Source: Nocardioides nitrophenolicus (GTDB taxonomy: Bacteria > Actinomycetota > Actinomycetes > Propionibacteriales > Nocardioidaceae). From it: a DNA stretch of 64,000 nt. Numbering within the stretch: position 1 is the stretch's first letter; every line of letters begins with the position of its first letter. The stretch spans positions 4,650,001 through 4,714,000 of the forward strand of contig NZ_JAFBBY010000001.1 in assembly GCF_016907515.1 (NCBI RefSeq), read 5' to 3'. Shown here piece by piece: positions 25,655-35,191 of this stretch. The notes below the pieces were generated by a model. It had not been told where the DNA came from, did not search any database, and saw only the letters and a program-made list of their open reading frames with translations. Both the position numbers and the translations under genes were made by a program.

Positions 25655-27163
25655 TCACACCGGCAACGCGGCTACCTCCTTTGGGAGGTAGGTGTAGTCG
25701 TCGAGCGGGAACCGGGTCGCCTCGCGGTACGCCGACACGGTCGAGGTGGGCCGCAGCAGGACCGCCTCGCCGTGCTGGTTGAAGTAGTAGCTGCGCGCGG
25801 TCGCGCAGGAGCCGGCGTTGAAGACGGAGTTGCCGAGCAGTCCGGTCATCCGGTCGAGGAAGGCCGTGTTGGCCTCCTCGGTGACCTCGAAGCCGGCCGC
25901 GTCCCGCTCGCGCATCGCGGTCAGCAGCCGCCCCATGTGCGCCATCTGGGACTCGATGGTCGTGAAGTAGGACAGGCCGGAGTAGGAGTAGGGGCTGTTG
26001 AGCGAGAGGAAGTTGGGGAACTTCGGCACGGTGATGCCCTCGTAGGCGCTGAACCGGTGCTCGCGCCACCACTTCCTGAGGTCGCGGCCCTCACGGCCGA
26101 TCACCTGGATCGCGGGGAAGTTGGTGTCCCACAGGTTGAAGCCGGTCGCCAGGACGAGCACGTCGAGGTCGGTACGACGACCGTCGGCGGTGACGATGCC
26201 GCCCGCGTCGACGTGGTCGATGGAGGTGGTCTCGAGGTCGACGTGGGGCTGGGTGAAGGTCGGGTAGTAGGTGTTGGAGAAGGTCGGCCGCTTGCAGCCG
26301 AAGTCGTAGTCCGGGGTGAGCTTCGCCCGGAGCTCCGGGTCGCGCACCTGCCGCCTGAGGTGGGCCTCACACACCCGCTTGCCGAGCGCGTTGGCCCACG
26401 GCAGGTCGCGGAAGTGGAGCACGCCGGCGACCATCATGACCTCGAGGATCGACGTACCGACCAGGCGCGTCGCGCGCTGGGTGAGCGGCACCTTGGCGAA
26501 CGCACCGCGGACCAGGCCAGGCACCGGGCCGTCCAGCTTGGGGGAGACGTAGATCGGCGTGCGCTGGTAGACGGTGAGGTGGTCGGCGACCTTGGCGAGC
26601 TCGGGGATGAGCTGGACGGCGGTCGCGCCGGTGCCGATGATGCCGATCCGCTTGCCGGTGAGCTCGACGTCGTCGTCCCAGCGCGTGGTGTGGACGACGG
26701 TCCCCCGGAAGTCGTCGATGCCCGCGATGTCGGGCAGCCTGGGCTGGGAGAGGAAGCCGGTCGCGGTCAGCAGGAAGCGGCCGCGGACGACCTCGCCGCT
26801 CTCGAGGTGGACGGCCCAGGTGGAGGTGTCCTCGTCCCAGACCGCCCGGGTGACGACGGTGCCGAAGCGCATCCGGCGGCGCAGGTCGTACTTGTCGGCG
26901 ACGTGCTCGGCGTACTTCTTGAGCTCGGCACCGGGCGCGAACAGCCGCGACCAGTGGGGATTGGGCTCGAACGAGTAGGAGTACGTCGAGCTGGGGATGT
27001 CGACGGCGAGGCCGGGATAGCGGTTGACGTGCCAGGTGCCGCCGAGGTCGTCCTCCCGTTCGAGGATCACCAGGTCGTCGTACCCCTGGCGGAGGAGCTC
27101 GATCGCGGCACCCATGCCGCCGAAGCCGGCGCCGACGATGACGGCGTCGTGGAGCTGGTTCAT
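25655..27163 (-). CDS. Flavin-containing Baeyer-Villiger-type monooxygenase
   Basis: 502 residues. FAD-binding GAGFGGMGAAIEL near residue 11 and the NADPH motif GTGATAVQL near 175 are visible. The BVMO fingerprint is close to FxGxxxHTxxWP: DFRGTVVHTTRWDDD near 147-161. It oxidises ketones to esters or hydroxylates. The gene overlaps the SDR start by 4 nt, so an alcohol-to-ketone-to-ester sequence with the patatin as lipase/esterase is possible. Confidence 0.88.
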   Translation of the reverse strand: MNQLHDAVIVGAGFGGMGAAIELLRQGYDDLVILEREDDLGGTWHVNRYPGLAVDIPSSTYSYSFEPNPHWSRLFAPGAELKKYAEHVADKYDLRRRMRFGTVVTRAVWDEDTSTWAVHLESGEVVRGRFLLTATGFLSQPRLPDIAGIDDFRGTVVHTTRWDDDVELTGKRIGIIGTGATAVQLIPELAKVADHLTVYQRTPIYVSPKLDGPVPGLVRGAFAKVPLTQRATRLVGTSILEVMMVAGVLHFRDLPWANALGKRVCEAHLRRQVRDPELRAKLTPDYDFGCKRPTFSNTYYPTFTQPHVDLETTSIDHVDAGGIVTADGRRTDLDVLVLATGFNLWDTNFPAIQVIGREGRDLRKWWREHRFSAYEGITVPKFPNFLSLNSPYSYSGLSYFTTIESQMAHMGRLLTAMRERDAAGFEVTEEANTAFLDRMTGLLGNSVFNAGSCATARSYYFNQHGEAVLLRPTSTVSAYREATRFPLDDYTYLPKEVAALPV

Positions 27164-28011
27164 CGGGAGGTCCTCTCGGTGGCGGCGGCGTTGCTCAGTC
27201 GCTCGGTGTAGCCGGCTCGTTCGGTGGCGTCGGTGTGGAGGGCGCGGTCGTCGCGGACCACCTTGCGGATCCGGTCGAGGACGCCGGTCGGGACGAGGGT
27301 CGTGCCGGCGGCGAGCGCGCCGACATAGCGGGGCACGGCGATCTCGGCCTCGCGGCCGCGGACGGATCCGACGATCGCGTCGGCGATCCGCTGGGGGGAG
27401 ACCTTGGGGATCGGCTTCATGTCGAGGCCGGACGCGAGGTCGGTGTCGACCGCGGAGGGCAGCACGGCGGTGAGGGTGACGCCGTGCGGCGCCATCTCGA
27501 GCCGGGTGGCGGCGGTGAGCCCGACGACGGCGTACTTGCTCGCGTTGTAGACCGCGAGCCCCGGGATCGGGAACTTGCCGGCCAGCGACGCGACGTTGAC
27601 GACGTGGCCGCGGCGGCGCTCGACCATGCCCGGCAGCACCCGGCGCAGGCCGTGGAGGACGCCGTGCACGTTGACCTCCAGCATCAGCCGGTCGAGCGCG
27701 GGGTCCATCTCGAGGAAGGCGCCGTTGGGCATCACGCCGGCGTTGTTGACGAGGACGTCGACCGGGCCGTGCTCGGCCTCGGCGGCGGTGACGAAGGCGT
27801 CGTACGACGCGGCGTCGGCGACGTCGAGGTGGTGCGCGCTCGCGCCGGTCGCGGCGGCCGTGGCCTGGGCGACCTCGAGGTCGAGATCGCCGAAGGAGAC
27901 CCGCGCGCCGCGGGCGAGGAAGGCCTCGACGGTGGCCCGGCCGATGCCGCGCGCGCCGCCGGTGATCGCGACGTGCGCGCCGGCCAGGTCGATGGGGGTG
28001 GGAGGGGTCAT
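27160..28011 (-). CDS. Short-chain dehydrogenase/reductase
   Basis: 283 residues. GGARGIGRAT near residue 18 binds NAD(P), NNAGVMP is near 91, and catalytic NVASLAGK and YNASKYAVVG carry Ser, Tyr and Lys. It lies between patatin and monooxygenase genes with 4-nt overlaps on both sides, so all three proteins are probably made together. It may make the ketone for the monooxygenase. Confidence 0.88.
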   Translation of the reverse strand: MTPPTPIDLAGAHVAITGGARGIGRATVEAFLARGARVSFGDLDLEVAQATAAATGASAHHLDVADAASYDAFVTAAEAEHGPVDVLVNNAGVMPNGAFLEMDPALDRLMLEVNVHGVLHGLRRVLPGMVERRRGHVVNVASLAGKFPIPGLAVYNASKYAVVGLTAATRLEMAPHGVTLTAVLPSAVDTDLASGLDMKPIPKVSPQRIADAIVGSVRGREAEIAVPRYVGALAAGTTLVPTGVLDRIRKVVRDDRALHTDATERAGYTERLSNAAATERTSR

Positions 28012-28907
28012 CGGACGACCTCCAGCGGCGCGACGAGGGTGGGGGCGGTGCGGACGGCCGTCTCGCGGACGCGGGGGAGGCGCGAGCCGTCCATGAAGTT
28101 GGCGCCCATCGCGGTGAGGTCGGCGGGCGTCGGCTCGATCCGGACGACGCGGGCGCCGGCGGCGCGCAGCTGCGCCACCTCGCGGTCGACGCGGCGGGTC
28201 ATCGGGTGCCGGAGCAGCCGCTCGACGCGCTCGGCCCCCCGGGCCCGGGCGCCGCCGTGGCTCGACATCGGCGCGACCACGACGACCTCGTCGATGCTCC
28301 CGTCGCGCACCTGGGGGAGCAGGAGGTCGGCGGACGTCGGCGAGACCGCGCCGCCGTCGAGATAGGCGCGCCCGCCGATCCGCACCGGCGGGAACCAGCC
28401 GGGGATCGCCCAGGACGCGGCGATCGCCTGCCCGAGCGTGGCGTCCGGGGCGTCGGCGCGACCGAGCGGCACCCGTACGCCGGTGCGGGCGTCCGCCGCG
28501 ACCAGCCAGGTCCGGGGATGCGTGACCCATCCGGTGGCCGGGTCGGCCAGCCGGTCGCCCAGGTCGACGAGCCACCGCGGGTCGCCGCCGCCGCGCGGCA
28601 GCAGCCCGGCCAGGCCGGCGAGCAGGTCCGCGCGTCCGGTCAGCGCGGCCCGGGTCAGGCCGAGCCCCGGCAGGCCCGGCCGGGGCAGCGGTGGGAGTGC
28701 CCGCGGCGGGTCGCCGGCGTCGTCCTGGAGGGCGGCCGCGGGCATCCCGGCGCCGAGGCGGGCGACCAGCTCGGCCCCGGCCGAGGTGCCGATCAGGACG
28801 TCGGCGGTGCCGGGATCCCAGCCCTGCCGGTCGAGCTCGGCGAGCACGGCGGCGGTCCAGGCGAAGCCCAGGCTGCCGCCGCAGCCGATGACGAGTGCGC
28901 GCCCCAT
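28008..28907 (-). CDS. Patatin-like phospholipase
   Basis: 299 residues. The oxyanion motif GCGGSLGFAW is at residues 8-17, nucleophile Ser in IGTSAGAEL near 41, and catalytic Asp in YLDGGAVSP near 180. It hydrolyses acyl esters of lipids. It is the first gene of the patatin-SDR-monooxygenase-LuxR operon and divergent from a TetR gene. Confidence 0.87.
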   Translation of the reverse strand: MGRALVIGCGGSLGFAWTAAVLAELDRQGWDPGTADVLIGTSAGAELVARLGAGMPAAALQDDAGDPPRALPPLPRPGLPGLGLTRAALTGRADLLAGLAGLLPRGGGDPRWLVDLGDRLADPATGWVTHPRTWLVAADARTGVRVPLGRADAPDATLGQAIAASWAIPGWFPPVRIGGRAYLDGGAVSPTSADLLLPQVRDGSIDEVVVVAPMSSHGGARARGAERVERLLRHPMTRRVDREVAQLRAAGARVVRIEPTPADLTAMGANFMDGSRLPRVRETAVRTAPTLVAPLEVVR

Positions 28908-28993
28908 GCGACCACCTCGGATCAGAAACGGAATCGAATGTCAGTTTCGGAACGTATCGTCAGATCCGGCTGATTGCAATAGGCTCGGGTGCC

Positions 28994-29623
28994 ATGACGG
29001 CGACCACGGAGGGGCTCTCGCGGCTGGAGCGGCGCAAGGCCGAGACCCGGCGCGAGATCATCGAGGCCGCGTTCACCTGCTTCGCCGAGCAGGGCTACCA
29101 CGCCACCGGGATCGCCGACATCGCCGCGCGCCTCGGCATCGGGCACGGCACCTTCTACCGCTACTTCGAGAACAAGCGCGACATCGTCGAGCACGTCATC
29201 GACGACCTGATCGGGCGCATCGTCGCCGCACTCGGCGCCGAGAACGCGCCGGAGGCGGTCAGCACCCTGGAGGAGTACCGCGCGCAGACCGCGCGGATCG
29301 GCACCGCACTCGCCCAGATCTTCAGCGAGGACCCCCGGGTGGCCCAGCTGCTGCTGTCCGCGGCCGGCATCGACGACGCCATGCGCGAGCGGATGCTCGA
29401 CCTGTTCGCGACGACCACACCGCTCACCGCGGCGTACCTCGAGCACGGCGTCCGGCTCGGCTACCTGCGCCCCGACCTCGACGTCGAGCCGACCGCCCAG
29501 GCGATCAACGGGATGATCCTCGGCTCGGTCCTGGCCGGCATGCGCGACCCCGCTCCCGCGCAGCAGGAGCGGCTCAGCGCCGCGATCCGCGCCGTGATGT
29601 ACGACGGGATCGCGGCGCGCTGA
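28994..29623 (+). CDS. TetR-family regulator
   Basis: 209 residues. HTH: ETRREIIEAAFTCFAEQGYH and GIADIAARLGIGHGTFYRYF. TAGGCT at 28980-28985 just before ATG suggests a leaderless message. It is divergent from the patatin operon by 86 nt. In that gap GAAAC and GTTTC form a spaced inverted pair (28926-28930 and about 28943-28949), a weak operator candidate. Confidence 0.83.
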   Translation: MTATTEGLSRLERRKAETRREIIEAAFTCFAEQGYHATGIADIAARLGIGHGTFYRYFENKRDIVEHVIDDLIGRIVAALGAENAPEAVSTLEEYRAQTARIGTALAQIFSEDPRVAQLLLSAAGIDDAMRERMLDLFATTTPLTAAYLEHGVRLGYLRPDLDVEPTAQAINGMILGSVLAGMRDPAPAQQERLSAAIRAVMYDGIAAR

Positions 29624-29645
29624 GCCGCACCGCTCCGGTGGCGGG

Positions 29646-31175
29646 TCAGTCCCCGACGATCGGGTGGTTGGCGGCCGGCCCGGCCGGAACCAGCCGCGGG
29701 CCCTCCGGGCCGAACGCGTCGGCCGGCTCGGGGAAGACCCGCAGCGCCGCGAGATAGAGCACCGCGGCCAGGCCCAGGCTGACCGGGATGCTCAGGTCGA
29801 TGCCGTTCGCGTGGTCGCCCAGCCAGCCGACGAACTGCCCGGGCAGGTTGACGAACATCAGCCCGATGCCGGCCGAGACCAGCCAGGCGCCCATCGCCCG
29901 CCAGTTCCAGCCGTGGGCGAACCAGTAGCGGCCGCCGCGCTGGCGGCGGTTGAAGACCTGCAGCGAGTCGGAGTCGTACCAGCCGCGTCGGGTGTACCAG
30001 CCGATCATCATCACGACCATCCACGGCGCGGTGCACACGACGATGAGCACGGCGAAGGTGCTGATGCTGGTGACCACGTCGATGGCGAAGCGGCCGACGA
30101 AGATGAACGCGATCGCGAAGACGCCGATGAACGTCGTCGCCTGGACCCGGTTGAACCGCGGGAAGACGCTCGAGAAGTCGAGGCCGGTGCCGTAGAGCGA
30201 AGTCGTGCCCGTGGACAGGCCGCCGATCACGGCGATCGCGCAGACGGGGAGCATGAACCAGCCGGGGGAGATCGCGAGGAGGCCGCCGGCGTAGTTGCCC
30301 GCCGCGAAGAGCTCCGGCTCGGCGGTCGCGACGATGGTCGCGGTGGTGAGCCCGAACAGGAAGGGCACCAGCGTGGCGAGCTGCGCGCCGAAGGCGGCAC
30401 CCATCAGCTGGCGCGGCGGGGTGGCGCGCGGGATGTAGCGCGACCAGTCGCCCAGGAAGGCGCCGAAGGAGACGGGGTTCGACATCACGATCAGGATCGC
30501 GCCGACGAAAGCCGGCCAGAACAGCTCGCCGGTGGCGGTGCCCTGGTAGCCCGCGTCGAAGTCGCCCGCGAAGGCGATGATGCCGAGCACGAACAGCACC
30601 GTCGTCGCGACGACGGCGACCTTGTTGACGAGCAGCATGAAGCGGAAGCCGTAGATGCAGACCGCCAGCACCAGCACGGCGAACAGGCCGTAGCCGGCGG
30701 CCAGGCTGAGGTCGTTCTCGGGGACCTTGATCGCCCGGTGCGCGGCGCCGATCAGCATGTCGCCGGACGACCAGACCGAGATCGAGAAGAACGCGAGCGC
30801 GGTCAGCAACGACAGGAACGAGCCGACCACCCGGCCGTGGACGCCGAGGTGCGCCGACGACGAGACCGCGTTGTTGGTGCCGTTGCGGGCACCGAACAGC
30901 GCCATCGGCGCGAGCAGCGCGGCGCCCGCCAGCAGGCCGATCAGGATCGACGCGACGCCCTGCCAGAAGGACAGCCCGAAGACGATCGGGAAGGTGCCGA
31001 GGACGACGGTCGCGAAGGTGTTCGCGCCACCGAAGATCAGCCGGAACAGGTCGAGCGGCGAGGCGGAGCGCTCGTCGTCGGGGATCGGCGCGATGCCGTT
31101 GACCTCGATCGTGGTCGCGGGCGGCGGGGCGGCGGGCGTGGTGGCGGGCGTCGGCTCGTCGGTCTCGGTGCTCAT
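29646..31175 (-). CDS. Cytosine permease/NCS1-family transporter
   Basis: 509 residues with about 12 membrane helices. The PPPATTIEVNGIAPIPDDER head and GANTFATVVLGTFPI are typical of the CodB/PucI-like NCS1 group, as is NPVSFGAFLGDWSRYIPR near residue 235. It takes up a nucleobase or related compound with a cation. It follows the NTF2-like gene by 7 nt in one operon. Confidence 0.83.
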   Translation of the reverse strand: MSTETDEPTPATTPAAPPPATTIEVNGIAPIPDDERSASPLDLFRLIFGGANTFATVVLGTFPIVFGLSFWQGVASILIGLLAGAALLAPMALFGARNGTNNAVSSSAHLGVHGRVVGSFLSLLTALAFFSISVWSSGDMLIGAAHRAIKVPENDLSLAAGYGLFAVLVLAVCIYGFRFMLLVNKVAVVATTVLFVLGIIAFAGDFDAGYQGTATGELFWPAFVGAILIVMSNPVSFGAFLGDWSRYIPRATPPRQLMGAAFGAQLATLVPFLFGLTTATIVATAEPELFAAGNYAGGLLAISPGWFMLPVCAIAVIGGLSTGTTSLYGTGLDFSSVFPRFNRVQATTFIGVFAIAFIFVGRFAIDVVTSISTFAVLIVVCTAPWMVVMMIGWYTRRGWYDSDSLQVFNRRQRGGRYWFAHGWNWRAMGAWLVSAGIGLMFVNLPGQFVGWLGDHANGIDLSIPVSLGLAAVLYLAALRVFPEPADAFGPEGPRLVPAGPAANHPIVGD

Positions 31176-31182
31176 CGGGTCC

Positions 31183-31584
31183 TCACTCGGGAACGGTGGA
31201 GAGGTGCTCGTGGACGGCGAGCAGACCGTCGGGACCCGCGACGAACACGATGGTCTCGCGCTCGGTCGAGGACTCCTCGGGTACGCCGGTGGCCGGGCGC
31301 AGCGTCGTACGGACGGTGTGGGTGAAGATCGCGCTCTCCCCGAGGAGCTGGACCCTGCGCTCGCTGCTGGCGCAGTCGAGGACCCGCCAGCCGTCGGCGA
31401 GCCACGAGGCCCACAGCGCCTCGTAGGCGGCGCGGTCGTCGAGGCGAGCGGGCTCGGTGTGGAAGCAGAACGTCGCGTCGGGCCGGAAGGAGGCGAAGTA
31501 CGCCGCCGTGTCGGTCGCCGCGAAGGCGGCCACCAGGCGGTCCGCCGCGGCGAGCACCGCGGTCTCGGTCAGGGCGTCGGTCAC
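31183..31584 (-). CDS. NTF2-like/SnoaL-type protein
   Basis: 133 residues of cystatin-like alpha+beta cone type: AADRLVAAFAATDTAAYFASFRP and then a series of strands. It resembles AtzH-like proteins that accompany amide or nucleobase metabolism. GTG start with AGGAGG 5 nt before. It leads the permease operon and is divergent from the Lrp-type regulator. Its catalytic role is unknown. Confidence 0.7.
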   Translation of the reverse strand: MTDALTETAVLAAADRLVAAFAATDTAAYFASFRPDATFCFHTEPARLDDRAAYEALWASWLADGWRVLDCASSERRVQLLGESAIFTHTVRTTLRPATGVPEESSTERETIVFVAGPDGLLAVHEHLSTVPE

Positions 31585-31814
31585 GGTTCCTCCTGGGGAC
31601 GGCGCAACGTGCGGTCGGCTGACGCTACGACCGGTCCGGCGGGGTGACAAGCACAACGGTCGGTCGTGCTCGCCTCCGGTTTATCGATCTGCCGGTGCCC
31701 TGGGCAGAAGGGGGCGATTCTGGGATCCTGTGCTGTCCAGAACGCCTGATCGACCGGCGCCTGGCGGTGCAAAGGTCGCGCTGCGAAAACCTGCAGCCGG
31801 GGTGGAGGAGAGTC

Positions 31815-32771
31815 GTGGACGGGATCGACGCCCGGATCGTCGCACTGCTGGCCGCCGACGGCCGGATCAGCCACCGTACGGTCGCCGAGCGCACCGGCAT
31901 CTCCCGCTCCGCCGCGGGCGCCCGGGTCGCGCGGCTGCTCGCGAGCACCGCTGTCGTCGTCCGCGGCGCCGTGAACCCCGAGCTCCTCGGCCACCGCGAG
32001 CTGGCCCACCTGTCGCTGCGCGTCTCCGGTCCCGCCCTCCCGGTCGCCCGGGCGGTCGCCGAGCGCACCGACGCGACCCTGGTCTCGGTGACCACCGGCG
32101 AGCTGCCGGTCGTCCTGGAGCTGCGCGAGCCCGACCGGGCGCAGCTCGCCGCGGCCGTCGCCGAGGTCCGCGCGCTGCCCGGCGTCGCCGGCGTCGACGT
32201 GCTCAGCTACGACGCCGTGCACCGCGACGTGCTCGGCCCGGTCGGCCCGGTCACCTGCGACCTCGACGACGTCGACCTCGACCTGCTCGGCCTGCTGCAG
32301 GCCGACGGCCGGGCGTCGTACGTCGCCCTCGCCGACACCGTCGGCCTCACCCCGGCCGCCGTCCGCCGCCGGGTGCACCGCCTGGTCGCCTCGGCCGCGA
32401 TCCGGATCGGCGGCCTGGCCCGCTCCTCGACGTACGCCGGACAGCGCGTCACCGGCGTCGCCGTCCGTCTCGCCGGCCCCGCAGATCCCGTCGTCGCCGC
32501 GCTGCTCGCCCTGTCCGAGGTCCGCTTCCTCGCCACCACCTACGGCCGCGCCGACCTGCTCCTCACGGTCGCCGACAGCCAGCCCCGGCCGGTGCTCGAC
32601 GTCCTCGAGGAGATCCGCGCCCATCCCGGCGTCCGGGAGATCGGCACCTGGCAGCACGTCGAGGTGGTCAAGGAGTCCTACGACGCGCTCACGATCACGC
32701 CGGTAGCGCCCTCAGCAGCCGCTCGCACTCCTCCGCCAACCGCGCCCGCAGCGGCGCGCCCCGCTCGCTGA
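31815..32771 (+). CDS. Lrp/AsnC-family regulator with two HTH-ligand units
   Basis: 318 residues. Two winged HTH units start at DARIVALLAADGRISHRTVA and DLDLLGLLQADGRASYVALA, each followed by an AsnC-type ligand-binding region. GTG with GGAGAG just before; upstream in-frame starts are less likely. The last 77 bases overlap the stranded 3' end of the glycosylase-like gene on the other strand, a sign that this 3' region was native. It probably controls the permease operon 230 nt upstream. Confidence 0.82.
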   Translation: MDGIDARIVALLAADGRISHRTVAERTGISRSAAGARVARLLASTAVVVRGAVNPELLGHRELAHLSLRVSGPALPVARAVAERTDATLVSVTTGELPVVLELREPDRAQLAAAVAEVRALPGVAGVDVLSYDAVHRDVLGPVGPVTCDLDDVDLDLLGLLQADGRASYVALADTVGLTPAAVRRRVHRLVASAAIRIGGLARSSTYAGQRVTGVAVRLAGPADPVVAALLALSEVRFLATTYGRADLLLTVADSQPRPVLDVLEEIRAHPGVREIGTWQHVEVVKESYDALTITPVAPSAAARTPPPTAPAAARPAR

Positions 32772-32970
32772 ACCCACGCTGCGCCTCGACGTACGCCGCC
32801 TTGCCCTCGGCCGTCTCGATCCGCACCGGCTCGAACCCCAGGTCGGCCAGGTCGTAGGGCGCCGCGCGCATGTCCAGGGTGCGGATGTCCCAGGCGAGCT
32901 CGAAGCAGTCGGCGACCAGGTCCGACGACACGAGCGGCGAGAGCCGGAAGGCGTGCTTGTAGAGATCCAT
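32695..32970 (-). pseudogene. Stranded native 3' end of the glycosylase-like gene
   Basis: Reads MDLYKHAFRLSPLVSSDLVA onwards to LLRALPA and a stop. It is homologous to the last 103 residues of the intact gene at 46169-47101, with about 60% identity by eye and an internal gap of 3-5 residues. It is at high host-like GC. An in-frame ATG at 32970 exists in the attL core but no promoter is visible. Confidence 0.85.
32959..32970. other. attL core of the integrative element
   Basis: The 12 bases at 32959-32970 equal 46469-46480 at 11 positions (GTAGAG, one differing base, TCCAT). The sequence left of it is host coding DNA and the recombinase gene starts 8 bases to the right, the usual layout for attP-linked serine recombinases. 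Confidence 0.7.
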
Positions 32971-32977
32971 ATACCCT

Positions 32978-34510
32978 ATGGTCGCAGTCATGAACGCGGA
33001 TTCGGCCGTCAAGGTGAGCATCTACGCCCGCCTGTCCCTTGACCTGCACGGCACGGAACTCGGCGTCGAACGCCAGGAGAAGGAGTGCCGGGAGTACGCC
33101 GAGGCTCGCGGCTGGACCGTCGCGCAGGTCTTTGTCGACAACGATCTGTCTGCGACGACCGGGGTCGAGCGGCCAGCGTTTGAACGCCTACTTGCTAGCC
33201 GTCCTCAAGCGATCCTTTGCTGGCATCTGGACCGCCTGCTGCGCATATCCGGCGATCTTGAGCGCGTCATTGAACTCGGCGTCGATGTCTTCTCCAAGGA
33301 GGCGGGTTGGTTCGATCTCAGCAATCCCGCAGGACGAGCGGTCGCGCGCACCGTGACTGCGTGGAGTACCTACGAGGGCGAGCAGAAGGCGGTTAGGCAG
33401 AAGGCGGCTCATCGGCAGCGCGTCGAGGAGCGGGGCGGTCTGACGGCCACCGGTCGTCCTTGGTGGCCAACGAGGCCACTTGGCTTCAACCTCGATGGAT
33501 CTCACCATGAGGTCGAGGCTCCTGCATTACGTCAGGTGTACTCCGACCTGCTGAAGGGTGGGACGCTCGCGGCGGCAGTCCGGTATCTAGAAAGCTGCGG
33601 CATCGTCACCCAGCGCAGCCTTGATCTCGATGCCAAGAAGGCTGCGCAAGAGGGGCGAAGGCCGGTAGGGAAGCCCTGGAAGGCGTCAAGCCTCCGGCCG
33701 GCACTCCTGAATCCGCGCAACGCGGGGATCTACCAGTACACCGAGCGACGAAGGAGTCCAAGTGGGGGCTACGAGGAAGTCAAGACCGAGGTCGGTCGGG
33801 CGGGGTGGGAGCCGATCGTCCACGAGGATGTCTTCAGGGCAGTCGCGCGGATACTCACCGATCCCTCGCGGCGACGCCACGATGGCGAAGTAAAGGTCGG
33901 GTTCGGACACCGCGAGAACCTTTTGACCGGCCTGGCTCGTTGCATCAAGTGCGAACACACGGTGCGTGCCGCATGGCGGCGTAACGCGAGGGGCGAACGG
34001 ACCTACAAGGTGTACCAGTGCGGGGGGTGTCACGGGACGACGCTTCCTGCGGCTTGGGCCGACAGTGTTGTGGGGGTGCAGATCCTCTTTCGCGCCGAGC
34101 AGTGGAAGGAAGCTCTGAACCCCTCCGCGCAAGGTGACGTTGACCTCGCGGCCCTCCGGAACGACGAGGCTGCATTGATCGCCCGTAAGGGCGAGCTAGC
34201 GGAGATGTACGTCGAGGGCTTGGTCGACCGGAAGGCGCTGGTCGCAGGACTTGCGCAGGCGGATCGTCGGCTGACGGAGATCACGGACGCTCTAGCCGAC
34301 CATGCCCTGCACTCGGCAGATCTCGTTCACGACATCGAGCACTTGGCTGATTGGGCTACCGATGATGCTGGATGGGACGTCAACAAGTTTCGGCCCGTCG
34401 TGGAACGGATGTGCGCTGCCATCTGGTTTGTCGGACCGGGTAAAGGTCGTTCTCGGGAAACGCTGCGCAAGCACGAAAACATCAAGATTGAATGGCGAGC
34501 CGCCCAGTAA
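32978..34510 (+). CDS. Large serine recombinase (integrase)
   Basis: 510 residues. The resolvase domain starts VSIYARLSLD with catalytic Ser20, then GVERQEKECREYAEARGW, and LLRISGDLERVIEL. The recombinase domain follows (GRPWWPTRPLGFNLD, then RPALLNPRNAGIYQY). A zinc ribbon has CIKCEHT and CGGCHG near 325-352, and a coiled coil is near 380-450. ATG 32978 is used; ATG 32990 is equally possible. It lies directly beside the attL core and would catalyse attP x attB integration. Confidence 0.93.
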   Translation: MVAVMNADSAVKVSIYARLSLDLHGTELGVERQEKECREYAEARGWTVAQVFVDNDLSATTGVERPAFERLLASRPQAILCWHLDRLLRISGDLERVIELGVDVFSKEAGWFDLSNPAGRAVARTVTAWSTYEGEQKAVRQKAAHRQRVEERGGLTATGRPWWPTRPLGFNLDGSHHEVEAPALRQVYSDLLKGGTLAAAVRYLESCGIVTQRSLDLDAKKAAQEGRRPVGKPWKASSLRPALLNPRNAGIYQYTERRRSPSGGYEEVKTEVGRAGWEPIVHEDVFRAVARILTDPSRRRHDGEVKVGFGHRENLLTGLARCIKCEHTVRAAWRRNARGERTYKVYQCGGCHGTTLPAAWADSVVGVQILFRAEQWKEALNPSAQGDVDLAALRNDEAALIARKGELAEMYVEGLVDRKALVAGLAQADRRLTEITDALADHALHSADLVHDIEHLADWATDDAGWDVNKFRPVVERMCAAIWFVGPGKGRSRETLRKHENIKIEWRAAQ

Positions 34511-34659
34511 GTGCGCGACGCAGTTGCGGACTTGATGGTTGCAGATTTGTCTAGTAAGACCGACATCCCTAGTGGAGGGCTTGTCGCGATGTCGTGACGC
34601 CCGCCGCCGCCATGCGTGCGAATCCTTATCCGAGCAACGTCCCCTTGAAGGGGGGTTTC

Positions 34660-34875
34660 GTGCTGCCAACTCAAACTCTACATGACCAGTACTTGTCCAC
34701 AAACGAGGCCGCAGCATTGCTCGGCCTCTCGTCGGCCGCGCTTCGCCAACGACGCCGCCGAGAACCACCGTCGCAGCACCCTGACTTTGTCCGGGTCGGG
34801 GGTGGGGCTGTCATCCTGTATGTCCGTCAGTCCGTTGAGGCATACAGGGCGTGGAGCGACCGTCGGCGTTCCTGA
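34660..34875 (+). CDS. MerR/Xis-like HTH protein
   Basis: 71 residues from a GTG with AAGGGGGG 4 nt upstream; an upstream GTG at 34594 would add 22 residues but has no such site. LSTNEAAALLGLSSAALRQR is a HTH, and WSDRRRS ends the protein. Such proteins beside a serine recombinase are often recombination directionality factors, but that role is only inferred from place and size. Confidence 0.65.
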   Translation: MLPTQTLHDQYLSTNEAAALLGLSSAALRQRRRREPPSQHPDFVRVGGGAVILYVRQSVEAYRAWSDRRRS

Positions 34876-35191
34876 TAGCGAGCGAACATCGCAAATATGC
34901 CGGGTGTTGCTACCCGCAGGGGGTCGTGGCGATCTCAGTTGTCTCGCGTCGGTCGATCCAGGGGAGACGAGTCAACCCGTTCCGCCTTAGCCGGACGCTC
35001 GCGTCACGTCCAGAGTCAATCGCAAATTGTGATCCATGCGTGATCAAGAATGCAATTCCACATCACGGATTAGCGTTGGTTTCGAATGAGGCATGGCGGA
35101 CTTCCGAGTCGCCGTGACAGCCTAACCCGGCACGCCATGGGTGCAGTGGGACAGCTGGAATGGCCCGCAACTAAGACAACAGAGGAAGTGA
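34876..35191. other. Gap without a recognisable gene
   Basis: Base composition is mixed, with an A/T-rich patch at 35020-35060. The only frames are very short or lack ribosome sites. A reading frame running into 35323-35892 is open but has no start with a good site. It may hold the promoter for the next two genes. Confidence 0.5.

Noticed and set aside
32695..33021. Separate 108-residue gene starting before the attL core
   Set aside because: The first residues come from the element side antisense to the recombinase; only 32695-32970 is homologous to the glycosylase-like gene.
34594..34659. Longer start for the HTH gene
   Set aside because: The GTG at 34660 has a strong AAGGGGGG site; the upstream start has none.
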